Shown: positions 1 to 20,093 of the stretch, in pieces | Position numbering within the stretch: the first letter of the stretch is position 1 | Layout: every line of letters begins with the position of its first letter | Assembly (NCBI GenBank): GCA_037975125.1 | Contig: CM075856.1 | Span: forward strand, 4,362,949 to 4,426,948 | From: Latrodectus hesperus | Taxonomy: Eukaryota; Arthropoda; Arachnida; Araneae; Theridiidae | Direction: 5' to 3' | DNA: 64,000 bases | The notes under the pieces: model-generated | What the model was told of the DNA's origin: nothing | Database searches by the model: none | The model's input: the letters and a program-made list of their open reading frames with translations, nothing else | Program-made: the position numbers and the translations under genes

Positions 1-3000
1 AAAGATTTTACACTCTCTCATAACAATGATATAAAAAGTATGCTGAAAGAAAAATAAAGTTCAACTACTAGCAATTTCTGCTTACCATACTACAAAATAA
101 AATATTTATCATCATATTCTCAAAAATGTCATCTAAAAATATTTCACACATACAATTTTCTTTGACGTAAAATTATAAAGATAACTGATAACGGAGATGT
201 TTAATAGAGAACGAAGGTTAAAATTCATTTATATATTTATATAGTTTAAAAATATATAACAATATAATATCCTTTTATTCAAAATTGGATTGCAATACCT
301 TTTAAAAATATCTTGAATAATCAAATTTTATTTTATTTTTTGAAATATTTTGTAAGGGTATCCATCATGCCAAAAATTTATGTTTTCCAAGATTCTCTTT
401 TATCAGTTGGCAGGAACAAGATTTTCTGAACTAAAAGTATTAAGTTCGATACCAGTTGACAAACGAATGAAGAGGTATTTGTGGAAGTTTTCAATGACTT
501 ACTACACAGGCTTAGCAACATATTTTTTTACTAATTTAAGATTTTATTATGATAAAAATTAAAGATAAAAATTGATTTAAAGTTATGATTATAATGAGTA
601 AATGAATTGCAACAATTTGAAAAACAGGTGTAGGAAACCTAACTACCAAATTTGCAATAAAACAGTGTCATATGTGTCGTATATATACATAAGGCATGCT
701 ACTGTCAAATTTTAAACTAGTTTAAAATATTCTAAGATTGCAATGATGATAAGCAGGATAAAATCCGGTGGAATGCACTATAACGATCGAATGCTGAAAT
801 CAGAACAACTCTCTGCTATGACGGTATAATCACCCGAATAATCTAGAAAACTGATATCTGAAAGAAAAAAAGAACCTGAATATCTGGGACTATTTTTTCC
901 CATAGATGATTGAAATACAATGGAGTTCTGATAAAATTAAAGGAGCATAATATTGCTGGTGATTTTAGTCTGGATGATTTAAATATCAATCACAGAGATT
1001 ATATACTTTCACAGAAAAGTAATCATATAACAAACATTCAGAAAGTGTTTAAAATGTTTGCAACGAAAAATGAAACGTTAGAGAGTTTAGTAGATGATCT
1101 ATTATTTGAAATTAATCTTGGAGTTCGTAAAAAAATATTGAAACTGATAAGAGAATATTAGGTAGCTGATAAATTAATTAACAATATTTTTAAAGTTTAA
1201 AAATTATGTTTTTCTATGATTTAATATTATTAAAATTAGAAAGCTGTTTGAAACTATATACTGATAGCTATTATTATCTATGTAATTCATTAATTGCATT
1301 AATTATTTAGATATTGATAATCATGCAAGGCAATGAAAATAAATTTTAAATTTAATTCAAATTTGTATCAATGTATTTCATTTTTATGTAATAAGTTAAT
1401 GCTAAATTTGTAATTTAATTAATATTTGATTTTTATTTGTAAGATTTAAATTTTTATTCGTACAGAAAGCCATTGCTAATGCCTTTCTTTCTACATTTCT
1501 TGTCAAAAAATTTCTGTTTTATTACCTTCTGTCCACTTAACGTTCTGAATGGTATATAAGAGTTTCCTGTTTATTTTTCTTTGGAACATGGGAATAGGCG
1601 CGTAATATTTATCAAAGTTACACCGGAAGTAACTAGAAATGTATGGTCAAATATCCTATTAATACACCACCGCCATATAATAACACAGTTCATTATAATT
1701 AGACGCGTTTCAATTATGAAAATTATTTATGAATGATAACATAAAAATAAAGTTTAGTAGTTAACGATATAGTTATTTATTACTATAAATTGTTAGAATT
1801 GCTGATTTTCACATGAAGATTGACATCAACATACATTAAAAAGTATTGTGCAAACTTAAGAAACTTCCTTACACGTTTTTGACAAATTATCATAATTTGA
1901 TTTTGAATATTCATAATTTGTAAAGTTATTCAGTATGGATAAGTGTTCCATAGAACTTTCATGCTGTAATGTAATAAATTGCAAGAATTTTTTAAAAATG
2001 TGATTCTTATATAAGATATTATTTGAGTTAAATGTCTCACAAATTAAGAAATAAAGAGACGATGTGATTATTTTCCATAGAATTTGTAGAAGTATTACAT
2101 CTTGTTGTAATAAACATTGTGAATATGTGAACTAAGAAATAATTCAAAAAATTGTGTTATCATCACAATTAATAATTTATATTTTTCTATTTTGTAACAG
2201 TAAAAATTTTATATATTATGGTAATTTTTGCATTCAATTACATCTTATATTATTAATTTTAATAACATTTTCAAAATACGTGTTTGAACTGTCTAACGTT
2301 TTTTTACATAATATATTTTTATTTTCTGTATCGAAATGTAAAATTGGAATGGTTTTGTTGCTCAAATTTTTATAGATTAATAAAGTATATGCCAGTGCAA
2401 TAAATTATAAAATCACGTAAATAAAAATTATGAATTGTTTGTGTGCTAGAAATAAATGATTAAATATCTTTTCAATTTATACTTCTCATAATTCCATTTT
2501 TAAATAATCACTCTTACATTTTATAAATCTCTAACCACCAATACTCGAACGTAAATGTGTCTGGGGGTCAAGTTTAAGGTTTCTGAAACATTTCAAATTT
2601 TTGAACTGAATTCTTTTTACAAAAAAAATCATCAAAAATTATAAAAAAATTTGAAAAAATTCTTTAAATAATGTAAGGATATTTTCTGATGAAATAATCA
2701 GAACATAAATTTCTGTTTTTATAGGAATGAAAGCTGATTACTTTCATATGATTTTATACAAATAAGTTCAAAAATTCACATATATCCCAAGTTAGCTGTT
2801 ATTTTTAACTGAAAAAATTCTTTCTGTCTCAAAGAGAAGTGAATTTTTTAAATGTTAATTTCCAGCAAACATCACACGTGTATTCACTCTATTTTTTAAT
2901 TATTCCTTCATTTTTATGCAGATTTCAGGGCTTAAATATCTCTCTTTTAATTACTCGTTAAGTTCATATTATTCTAAATGTTTAATCTGTATTAGTTTTG

Positions 3001-4810
3001 TAATTAGATATCCCAAAATAACACCATGCAGTATTAACTATTTGAATATGTAAGCACATTAGTTTCTTAACAAATATTACATACATAATTAATTAATTTT
3101 CTTTGTGTACATTAATTTTTATTGCATGAATAGCTTCCTGGTTTAATTAGGTAAAAAATGAAGTAACGATATTCTTAGAAGGTAAGGAACTTATAATTAC
3201 ATAGGAACAAAGTTCTGTCTTTGTTCCTGAAATTGTCACCAATATTGGCATAATCTATTTATGAAATAGAAAAATATTTTCTGAAACTAAATGTAAAACA
3301 AATATTTGGGTAGGAAAAAGACTGATTTCAAGCATAAAATTAAAATTTATTAGTACATTCTTATTAGCATCCTTATATTTATATATTTTCAGTGAGTTAG
3401 ATACATATTTTAATGTGCATTTTATTGTATTTTGAAACACAATATTTCTCTTTTTGAGTTTCAATTTTTAGACTTATATTCATAAATACACATTGTTAGT
3501 GTCTTACTTGGTAAAATTACATAAAACGTCAGTAATGATTACAGATTTTATAGATGAAATGGTACAAAAATAATCTACTTATGCGAAATACAGGAGTGGA
3601 AAATATTTATTTCCTCCGCTTTTAGTCTAATAACTCTCAAAATAAAAAAGTAAGGATACTTAACTTATTTCCTATTCATTAAGATAGCCAAGAATACGTC
3701 ACATGGCCTACCACTATCTTTCAATACGTTCTATGATTGATTGACTTTTACTCAAAATCATAGATTGGCTCGTTTATCTTGTTAGTTGACTGACAATTTC
3801 CATTGATCACGCATCATATGAAAGAAAATAAGGCAGTTAGTGTATAAAGAAACCTACAATTTAGCATTAAAACTGTTTTGAGTAATTCCTAATATATTAT
3901 ATGTTGAGCATTTATATGCACAATATCTTTACAGATAGCAGTAAAATGTTTATTTTAAAAGATAAATGTTATTAGCGGAGTCAAAAAAGATTTTATTTAT
4001 GAAACTAATAACAGTCAATCACAAGAAATATAATAAAATACAAAAGGAAAAACAATGATATAAGTTATAACGAAATCAAATGTATTCCTTAAACTGTGGA
4101 ATCACAAAATGTATTTTAGCAGTGTTCATATTGATTTTCTTATAATCCATTCAAGAAATCAAATAAAAAAGTAAAATACTTTGGAACTTTCATTGAATAG
4201 ATATAGATTTTCTATTTTAAAACCATAAAAAATGTTGTAGATTACTTGGTTAAATTCTCCCATAATAAGGAATATCATTGTATTTAAGGCTATAATATCA
4301 TTGTTTATAACATTAATGACATATTATTTTCTCTAACATTTAATAATCGAGTGATATAAAACTTATTTTTGCCAATTAACATCTTAGGCATTAGAAATTT
4401 ATCTGATTACATTACTATATTAAATATCGAATTTGATATTCTGACATAATGTAAATATTCAAAAGTTTAATTAGCTTTATTAATTCAGAAATTAACTAAA
4501 TATTTTCTATTAGAAGAAAATTTCTCACAAATATTTTCCTCAAAGCAATTTGATTATACATTTTGTTAGAAATTAAATGTCCATCATTTTCCTTGAAAGA
4601 AATTGAAGCCTGATTTAATTGTTATAAAATGACTACTGAAAAACGCGTTGCAAATATCTCGAAATTATAAAATATTATATTTGTGAATACGATAAATCAT
4701 TTTAAAAGAGGATTTCATTACGTGAACCAGAAACGATGTTTGTTATAAATTCATATTTAAAAAATTATACACTATATAATATTTCAAAAGTAATTTTTTT
4801 TAAATTTCCA
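1..4810. other. AT-rich stretch, no gene recognised
   Basis: No protein family, RNA gene or transposon is recognisable here. The open frames are short. One of 60 codons at 380-562 starts with ATG and resembles nothing I know. One of 83 codons at 910-1161 can only open with TTG and has a TGA directly before it (907-909); its predicted peptide is mixed and charged rather than low-complexity, so an old exon or a transposon scrap is possible but unproven. Confidence 0.6.
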
Positions 4811-5031
4811 TATGGGTAAATATTGATAGTTTTCTTATCATTTTATTATAAAGCATACTGATTGTACAATAAATGTATTCAATATTGAATAGTTGGTAGA
4901 TTTCCGATATATAAAATTCTATACGGGTAAATATTGATAATGTTCTTATCATTTTATTATAAAGCATACTGATTGCACAATAAATATATTCAATATTAAA
5001 TAAATTGGTAGATTTCCAATATCTAAATAAT
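4811..5031. repeat. Tandem duplication, 2 x about 111 bp
   Basis: Two adjacent copies start at 4811 and 4922. Both begin TAYGGGTAAATATTGATA and continue through a shared run containing TTCTTATCATTTTATTATAA, then GTAGATTTCC, with scattered substitutions and small indels. No coding frame runs through it. It is a local direct duplication that has diverged, not a recognised element. Confidence 0.85.
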
Positions 5032-7659
5032 TAGAAACTTTTATTCGCAAAACTTGTGGAAAGTTTTAAAAATATAAATTCAAATTTTTACAATATATGA
5101 TGTGGCAAATGGTGTCCTTTACAAGAAATTTTACATTATACTTTTAGACTTATTTCTTAGTCGATTATATTTTTAATTTTCTTTTTAACTGAATATTACA
5201 CTAGTAAATTAAGTCCAAAATATTTTTCTCACTTTGCAGGTATTTCCAAAAATGCCTTTTTTGGTTATCACAGAATTTGTGATAATCAAAGATTTTGCTG
5301 TTTTTATTTAAATGATAACAATTAGAGGAAATCCGCAATAATATTGTGATGAAATTAATCATAAACCCATTACAGTATAATATAATCATCATTCGGAAGT
5401 TTACTAATGAATATATTAATTAATAAACTCAAATTCAAATAAGAAAATGACCATGGAAGGAAACTATAAAACACAATATTTCAGCTTCAACTTAGATGCA
5501 TTTTCACGTTATCCGTCGAGTAAATGTGTCATTATTTTTATTAATAAATGTAAAAATATGATTTCTCATACACTCATATTTTTACACATACACATGACTT
5601 GCGAACCTTATAGACAACTATTGCTCAATTTTATTTATGTAAAATTATACGGATTTATTATTTAATCAAACATAATATTTTGAAACGTATGTGTTGTCGA
5701 TTGTTTTCTACAATATTTAACTCAGGTGAACAAATTGGTCACGTTAAAACTTTCCCTTTTTCAGCAACAAAACACGGTCAGTGGAGTTACTGACGACAGT
5801 TTCTGCATCGTCTTATTGATAAATTGAATTGTTTCCTCTAAAATCTTCAAATAATGCAAATTATTGCGTTTTAATATGCCTTGACATCAAAAAATAACCC
5901 TTTTATGGAATGCAAAACTCTAATATAAGTTCTGCGTGCATTAAACCTCCCTAGACTAATTAAAAATATCCTCTTCAAAATACTTTTGAAAAAATAAATA
6001 AACGTATTATTTCCCATCCCATGCAAAGAGATATGAGATAGATAAGTTCTATTATGCTTAAATTCCATTTTGTTACTTAAATCATTCTAAGGTCAAACAT
6101 TTCAAGAAATAATCCTTATGTGTAATAACACAATAAGGCAATGATTTTCAATCCATTTAAAATTACTTCATTCTATTCCAGATTCTATCCATATTTTTGA
6201 GGTAAATTACTGTCTTTTTTTAAATTTTGCACGTAAGTTTAAAATATTACTTCATCATCGATATTGCTTTAAAAACACTAAGAATGAAATTTAGGTAAGA
6301 TGCCTGTTCTTCTTGGAGGAGAGCCCTCGTGGATGAATGTAGTTTTTATTTTTATTTTATATTGTTGTTCTGAAAAAGTGTCTCAATCGTGATAATCATT
6401 CAACCGTACATTTTATACTCGAAGTCTCTCTTTTTGTTATTATTCTTCGCGTTAGTTATCTGCATTTTGTTCCCTTCTTATTTATCATGCTTACAAAATT
6501 ATATATCTACCACCTCTTCCATACAAACCACATCGGAATTCACATTTCAGAAACCCAGAAATAAAATGTGCTTTTTTCGAATCCATAAAGAAATTAATTA
6601 TCTCCTCCTAAACTGTCAAGTAAATGTTTCTTCATTTTTCCCTCTTACGTTGCTGGTTTTTTTAGTAAAACTTGTATCTCAGAATACTTCAGATATTATC
6701 TTTTCTCCAGCATCACTCCACGCATAAGTTGATTTTTGCATTGAAAACAAATGATAATTTTCCAAAGCTACTTAAACTTCATTTACATAATTATTCTCTG
6801 CAGAAATACCTTACGACATTTATACCAGAAGCTGCTGATTATTATCTAAGCAATGCGATGTCAGATGGTAATTACATTAGGCAAGAGAAATTATTATTAA
6901 AATGTTATGGAAGTTCCGATAATATAAATGAATATTACAGTTAGGAAGATGCAATGTTTATGGAATGGAAACCGCAAACCAACTATAAAAAAGATTTAAA
7001 AAAACTCATCGAATGAGAATATCAAAATATAAAAAATGTACAACAGGGAAAGTTTTTGAAAAAATCATTGTTTACCTAAGGGACCTTGAAGATTCAGGCA
7101 AGATATAATTAAATAAACAGATGAAAAATTCTCAAAATAAAAATAACTAGAATCTATAATTATAATGCTCGGCTGCTAGTATCCTTTATCAACGTTTTTA
7201 ACTTAACTATTGGATGATCCTGGAAAATGACAGTGTCTTTGTAATTTAGAAACAGAAACAAAGAAGAGGAACCTCAGACTTAATCTATTCCTCTAAAGAT
7301 ATCTCTTCAAATGTAACTCACAACTTACTGATAAAGAAAATTAATGTCTTAACTAACCACACCACAGCAACCTCTTTTAATAAAAATATTCGTTATCAAG
7401 TATGTGGCAATCAAATGTAACAAATAAAGAAACCACAATCAAGATTATATGAACCATAAAAAGGAGATATTCGTATACAAAATTAGAAAATTAAATAATT
7501 CTAACGACAAATTAAAGAATATAGTGTGGAGGATGAGAAAGATGAGAGAGAAAGTAACATAATTTTAAAAAATTATAATGCAAAGTGTGCTTAATTTTTT
7601 TAATACCCCATGGCATATATTACATGGCTTAGCCACCATTAGCAAGCAGGACTGATTTT
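5032..7659. other. AT-rich stretch, no gene recognised
   Basis: Nothing recognisable. The longest open frames are 6389-6727 (112 codons, GTG start) and the overlapping 6672-6944 (90 codons, TTG start). Neither has a conserved motif. The second has a balanced-looking C-terminal part (6810-6944) but no ATG and no visible splice context that decides it is an exon. Confidence 0.55.

Positions 7660-9699
<2,040 letters not shown>

Positions 9700-9777
<78 letters not shown>
9700..9777. repeat. (TA)n microsatellite
   Basis: About 39 uninterrupted TA units; imperfect AT-rich repeats follow to about 9817. Confidence 0.97.
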
Positions 9778-9780
<3 letters not shown>

Positions 9781-9817
9781 CATAAAAATATATATATACA
9801 TAATACATATATATATT

Positions 9818-12190
9818 TATTAATATCATAAAACTAAAACAAATTTAAAGTATTCAAATTATAAATCAGAATTAAGAAAAAAAGTCTTTGATGTAGAAAG
9901 CATTCGATTAAAATAGAATGTAAAATAGTTTGAAATCAGGCATTCTCAAATTTGAAATATCTATAAAAGAATTTTATTGATTATATATTTCCATTATAAA
10001 GATATATACTCTATCGGTGTATAATTGTTATAACAATATATCTTTATAAATTATAATATATCTTTCCCTTTTATCTATAATTAATTTTGATAAACTCGAG
10101 ATAAAATAAAATGCAGATTGAAAGTTATTTTTATGTTGTTAAATGAAGTTGATTATATTTTAATATGCACTTTTGGATGAATGTCATATTCATATTTACG
10201 AGCGTAATCAAAATTTCATCTATTAACATCAATTTTATTTCTGGTAAAATACATCACATAAAGTTTACTCGATGTTTTTGTGCCGATAAAAATATTTCAA
10301 TACTGATAAACGTGTATATCTTGGAAGTAAATATATCTTATAGCGAAATACAATTCAAAACTAAATTTTAAACTAAAACTAATTCCTTGTACTCTAATCA
10401 TTGTGATCAGTAGAGGGATTAAATATTTATGATAAGTATTTGTTTTGATTTTCTTATGACAGAGGAATTATTAGATTTATTAGTTTATTGAACTACAACA
10501 AGCAAAAAAAATGTTTCCTTTAAAATTTTGTCCTGTATAAAAATTAGCTTATTTTTTGTCATTTTTTTATATTTGAAGTAAAAGTAAACTACAGACAAAT
10601 AAAATCAAACATTTATTCCTAGAAGCTTGGGTTGTGAAAAATAATATACAGATATTTAAGAGAAAGTTACTTCTCAAAGACACGTTATCTCGGATTTCTA
10701 TAGTTTTGCTGACATAAACAGATTTCTACCTTTCAGATTTTTAAGTTTTACAGCATTTAAAAAATTATGAAAACAAAGCGAATAGATTTTAAGACAAATT
10801 GTTTCATATTATTTAACTGAAATATTGTAAGTAAAATAAAACATTTATTGGAACAAAAAAGTAATTAATGTAATTTTTATGTTTTAAAAAGTTTTTATTT
10901 TTAAGTTTTTATTTGAATCTAATATAATTTTTAAAATTTTTTCCCAAACATCTTAAGCATTTGCTAGAAACAGTACAATCATACACTATATATTGAATAA
11001 GAATTTTACTCACGTAAAATTCTGAAAAATGATTATTTCAAAATATATTATGAGAAATAGTGGGTGGTCAGAAAAGTTTGGGAGACGTGAAAACAAGACT
11101 ATATTTGAAGAAAAAGATATCATTTTTCATCCACATGTCTTCATGCTGAGCACGTTCAACCCTTCTGAACATTGAACGAAAATCGCAATATTTTTGACAA
11201 AGATTTCCGGAAAGTTTTCATGGTTTAAAGATTAAAAAAAGCGTGTTATCTTTATGATATTGGTATTGAGAAAACTGGTTTTCAATAAATATACAAAAAT
11301 TTTCCTATGTAAAACATGTAAAATATATGCAAATTCATATATTTTGCATAAGTACTTTTTGTGTAAAACATACGAAAATACTTATGTAAAATAAATAGAT
11401 TTGCACAAGATTTCCTCAGAAAGAATTATTTAGATATATTACCACACCACGTTATAACACATTGAAAAAATTGTGAAAATATAGCGAATTAATTTTAAGA
11501 CAAGTTCTTTAATAACATTTTTCTAAAATATTGTAAGTAAAATATTGATAAAATCATTTTTTAATTTTGAAATTTTATTAATATTAAAAAAATGATTTTA
11601 TCATTATTTTTTGTTGTATTTTTATTTAAGTAATGCAGAAACATATTCAGGTATGAATCAGGTTCTTTGCGTTGTCATTTTTGTCACATTGCAGCTGAAG
11701 ATATACTCATGTTTCGATTAATTGTGGCAAATTCTGTTTTCGTCAAAAAGTTTTGTTATATGATTTGTGTTATTCGTTTATTAAAATTGAATATAAAATG
11801 ATTAAAATAGGGAAATTTCATTCACTCACTTTTATATTAACAATTATAATCTCAAAAGAAGTGTATAAGAATTTCACATATTTCACCTTATTACAGTAGA
11901 CATTCACATTTACAAACGGTTAGAAACTGATAAATAAAGTTTATGAAATGGAATTTCTCCTAATGGCAAGAAATATTATTTTTAGATTTTTAAACTAATT
12001 TTGTGTTTCCCCCAACAGCTCTTTCTTTTTAAATAATGTACCATTAAAAAGTATTTAATATGCATTATGTAAAAGTAAATGTAAAATAAATTCCATGCTT
12101 AGTATTCTTTAATTTCATTGATAAAACCTTAGACAAAGTAATCATTTAATTTTCTCAACTACATTTAAAAACACATTCATTCGATTTAGG
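9818..12190. other. AT-rich stretch, no gene recognised
   Basis: No coding or RNA gene recognised. It contains a perfect 16-bp inverted repeat (11547-11562 with 11587-11602; left arm GATAAAATCATTTTTT, 24-nt loop). Around 11063-11090 the phrase CAGAAAAGTTTGGGAGACG faintly resembles the ends of mariner-like elements, but no partner end or transposase is visible. Confidence 0.55.
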
Positions 12191-12194
12191 AATA

Positions 12195-12385
12195 CATTTC
12201 ACTGATGTTTTTCTCAAAAAGTAGTTCTGCTACATTAAGCATTCATCTATTTGTTTTCCGTGTCTAACCCTGTAGTAGTGACAACAATGAAATATATGAG
12301 TCATCACAGCCTAATCAGACATTTCACTGTTATTTTTCTCAAAGAGTAGCTCAGTTACGTTAACCATTCATCTACTTGTTTTGCA
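12195..12385. repeat. Direct duplication, period about 125 bp
   Basis: Two copies of a roughly 60-bp segment start at 12195 and 12320, both opening CATTTCACTG and running through TTTTCTCAAARAGTAG and CATTCATCTAYTTGTTTT. They are separated by unlike sequence, so only part of the 125-bp period is conserved. Confidence 0.8.
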
Positions 12386-12491
12386 GAAGGTCTCAGCATT
12401 ACTTCGCTGACTTCTTGCTTCATATATGAAAATTCTCTTTATTTCTCATTCATATGTTCCCAATCATTTAATTCTATAATACTTTTATGAA

Positions 12492-12720
12492 GGTTGTGGT
12501 AGCCTAGTGGTTAGGGTACCGGACTTCAATCCAGAAGGGTGCGGTTCGATTCCTAATGCCGCCAAAAACACACCGAGTACATGGCAATATACGTACTCGT
12601 TAAATCTGTGGAATCGATAGTCCTGTGGTTGGTCGTTGAGCAGTTACCATGCGTGCAGTGGTCTGAAGAAAATTTCCTCCCCCTTCAGATCAATGTCAAA
12701 ATTGAGGGAGTGGAATTTAA
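12492..12720 (+). repeat. tRNA-derived SINE, type A head, 3' truncated
   Basis: The first 72 bp or so resemble a tRNA: an A-box-like GTAGCCTAGTGGTTAGGG and a B-box GGTTCGATTCC, the internal promoter of RNA polymerase III. The tRNA-unrelated body follows, with ATATACGTACTCGTTAAATC and the stretch that in other copies reads CCCCTTCAGATCAATGTC. The copy loses similarity after about 12720, before the tail found in the copy at 40091. It is a SINE rather than a tRNA gene because of this shared body and the imperfect acceptor and anticodon stems. Confidence 0.88.
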
Positions 12721-13001
12721 GATTTTCCAGAAAACCCATTGGTAACTCCTATTTTGTACCTCAAGGGCATTGTGAAAGCTTGAAATAGAATCATATCAAA
12801 AAATACACCGATTTTTTATTAAGATTCTTTGAAAAAAATCTCAGATTTAGCAGACTACGAGCATTTACATTAATTTATATGTAAACATACATTCAAAAAT
12901 ATTTTAAGTAATATTTTAGTTTATTTAAGTTTTAGTTTATCAAGAAAAGCATTTTATAATAAATAAAAAAATTATGTTAAATATATTATGAAGAGAAATA
13001 A

Positions 13002-16040
<3,039 letters not shown>

Positions 16041-16053
16041 TAAAGGATTGTAG

Positions 16054-17440
<1,387 letters not shown>

Positions 17441-17746
17441 TGTTGTTGTTACTAATGACACTTGGACAAGCCAAGCTCGCTATGGCTTGGCTATGCGAAT
17501 TTTAAGTCGATTGGGAGCGTCTTTCGTTTTAATCAGAGCACCATGAAGGTGAAAGAACGACTTTGCTCTACACACATGCCATAGGGACCCGTTTATAGGG
17601 TAGGCAACCATTCACACCTCATTCATACAAGGAAAGGACAAAGGATAGATAGAGAGGGAAGGTACTTCCATGCCCAAACCGGGATTCAAACCCAGGACCT
17701 CCCTATCCGCAGTCAGGCACGCTGACCACTAGACAAGTTGGGCGGC
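17441..17746 (-). repeat. tRNA-derived SINE, type B head, tail 1
   Basis: Read on the minus strand from 17746 it begins GCCGCCCAACTTGTCTAGTG with an A-box-like TCTAGTGGTCAGCG and a B-box GGGTTTGAATCCC. The body carries GTCCTTTCCTTGTATGAATG, and the 3' tail (tail 1) carries ACCTTCATGGTGCTCTGATT and CTTGTCCAAGTGTCATTAGT before (CAA)n. It is about 306 bp and full-length. I could not see a clean target-site duplication, so this copy may be older than the others. Confidence 0.93.
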
Positions 17747-17883
17747 AGAATTTCATTTTATAATGCTTTGAATCCATTTTTCGCAATGGTTCCAATTAAA
17801 AAAATATTTGTTAATATTTTCTATTTTTCCAGCCAGATAGTTTATATTTAAAAATCGAAAAAAAAGAAAATAAAACATTTTAA

Positions 17884-17933
17884 GTGTGCATGCACGCTTC
17901 TGTGTGAGTGTGCGTGCATGTGTATGTGTGTGT
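17884..17933. repeat. Imperfect (TG)n tract
   Basis: Fifty bases rich in TG and TGCA with interruptions (GTGTGCATGCACG, TGTGTGAGTGTGCG). Confidence 0.85.
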
Positions 17934-17935
17934 CA

Positions 17936-20092
17936 GATCAAGCTCGTGCATTGAACCATAAGAACCTTAACGTTATGTGAGTCCCTTATTCTAAACAGTC
18001 TGCATATAAAATGTTTAAATGTCGTTATAATGTAAAATTCATTCGTTTCAATGTAAAATTCAGATTTTATTCTCTGTAAAAATTTAATTTTCTATTTGAT
18101 TGTTTCCTATCCATCAAATGCAAATTTCAATTATTTTACCTTATACTCTTCTTGTAAATAATTTTGAGCATTTTTAAGAATGAAGTTTTTGTTAAAATAC
18201 ATTGCACTTTTTTATTCGGAGAAATATTCTAGATCTAAAATATTATAATAAACTATGTATTCGTTAAAAAGGAAATCTATTTTTATATCCATGAACAAAA
18301 TGGTCGTCACGTTATATAAAAAGGAGTTTAATTTAAATATACTTTTTAATTCTTTAATTTAATAAATTCAAATTGGTAATATGATAGTTATGATAATTTA
18401 ATTAGGTTCATCTTTTTATCAAATTTCTCAATAAACTCAAATAATTTTATGAAAATTGAAAAAATGTAAAATTTATTTCCTTAAACAATATCAGTATTTA
18501 ATCCAAATAGTGTTGTTAATCGTACTTATAAATATATGAAAAATTTTCTCCAAGTTGAATTTCATTTAACTAACTTATTTTTAGGTGAATTTATCTTTCC
18601 TATCTAATAATTAATAATCATATCTAAACTTTTAATATCAACAAAGACAATCCCTAATAATCAAGTTCCTTTTTTAAATCAAAATATGTCGGAAATTCAG
18701 TACATTTCACAAATATACTAGTGATTTTACATTTTATCTAGAATATTTACCATTTTACAAGTAGAGCATCTTTGAATATTTACCAAATATAGTTTAAAAT
18801 TTACAATTCACTGTCGTTGTTAATTTGAGTAAATTATATTAAATTTAAAAAACTATTTTTAAATGGATATTTCGCAATTGTTAAATGTATATAAAAAGAT
18901 ATACTTCAAAATATTCGTATTTTTCTTTTTAAAGTTTTTCTTTATAAAATAACTTAAACTCTTTTATTTATTAGCAGCATTATTATGTTCTTTCAGATTA
19001 GATATTTCTCTCATAATTTTATTTTTAATTTTATGTTAAAAGTAAATCATAAAGAGATTATTAAAAAAACATTATTATTTTTGTCCTCTTTATTACGGAA
19101 AATAAAATGTAGACATTATCTCTAAAGAAACATAACTACTTTTCTCCAAGACGATAAACAATTTTAAACACAACATTCAGTTTGCTTATAAACAAGGACT
19201 ATGACAGATATTTAGTTTCCTGAAAAAATAAAAGGATTGTGAAAACGTGAAAAATATTTCAAATTGGTATTAAAATGCAAAGAACAGCAGCTAAAGTTTC
19301 CAAAAAGCACTAAATTTTATGAATTTTGCAATAATCGCTATCATAAATTTCAAATTTATGTTTCAACTTGAGAGATGAAATTTCTTTGATAAGGAAGATA
19401 TTCTTTCTCATTATCATATAATCATTTTTCTGGTCATTTCACATTGTCACTGCAACGCTTATTATTCCATTTAAATTTCTGGAATGGTTCTCAGAAAAGT
19501 TTGGAGAAGAAATAAATTCTCTAAGCTGTTGTCTGATGTGTCATAAAGCTTTCAATTTGTATAAAATGTTAAATTTCAACTACATGGACATAATTTGATG
19601 TTTTAAAGAATGGCCATTCAACGACTCGTAATTAAAAGATTCTTTTTGATTTTACTATATCATGCGTTCGTTTTCCATTATATTTTTTTCACATTCTTTT
19701 TAAAACTTATTTATTGATTGTAAGTTTTTGTACATTTAAGTCGAAACATTTCCTGATGTATACACGCATTTAAGCGAATTGTGATATGATAAGCTCTTTA
19801 TCAGCATCCAAGAAATATTTTGAAGGAAAATAAATGAGAAATAAGTTTAATATCGTATAAAAGAAACAGATTTTCTTTAATATTTCAGCTGAAATACTAT
19901 TTAATGAAAAGTATAACAGCGTATTGAAATTTATAAAATAAAAGCTGTTAAATCTCATTAACAAAGTTGTTTAATATATATTTGTCCTGAACTATTAACT
20001 TAAGCAAGAATCTATTGCTTAATATTATTCATCTATATTATATTTCATTTACTAGAAACAATTCATGGTACATTACAATACGTATAATATAT
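17936..20092. other. AT-rich stretch, no gene recognised
   Basis: No gene recognised. The phrase CAGAAAAGTTTGGAGAAG near 19492 recalls the one near 11070 and may be a remnant of the same old element, but the match is short. An open frame at 19770-19964 on the minus strand has no known motif. Confidence 0.5.
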
Positions 20093-20093
20093 A

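Noticed and set aside
910..1161. Possible exon after a polypyrimidine tract and AG at 904-905
   Set aside because: The open frame begins with TTG and a TGA at 907-909 lies in frame just after the proposed acceptor, so the exon could not be read through. No family match.
6389..6944. Two overlapping open frames as a possible gene
   Set aside because: They lack ATG starts and are in different frames, with no recognised domain.
11063..11090. Possible mariner end (CAGAAAAGTTTGGGAGACG)
   Set aside because: There is no partner inverted repeat, no flanking TA duplication and no transposase nearby. The similar words at 19492 are too short to prove a family.
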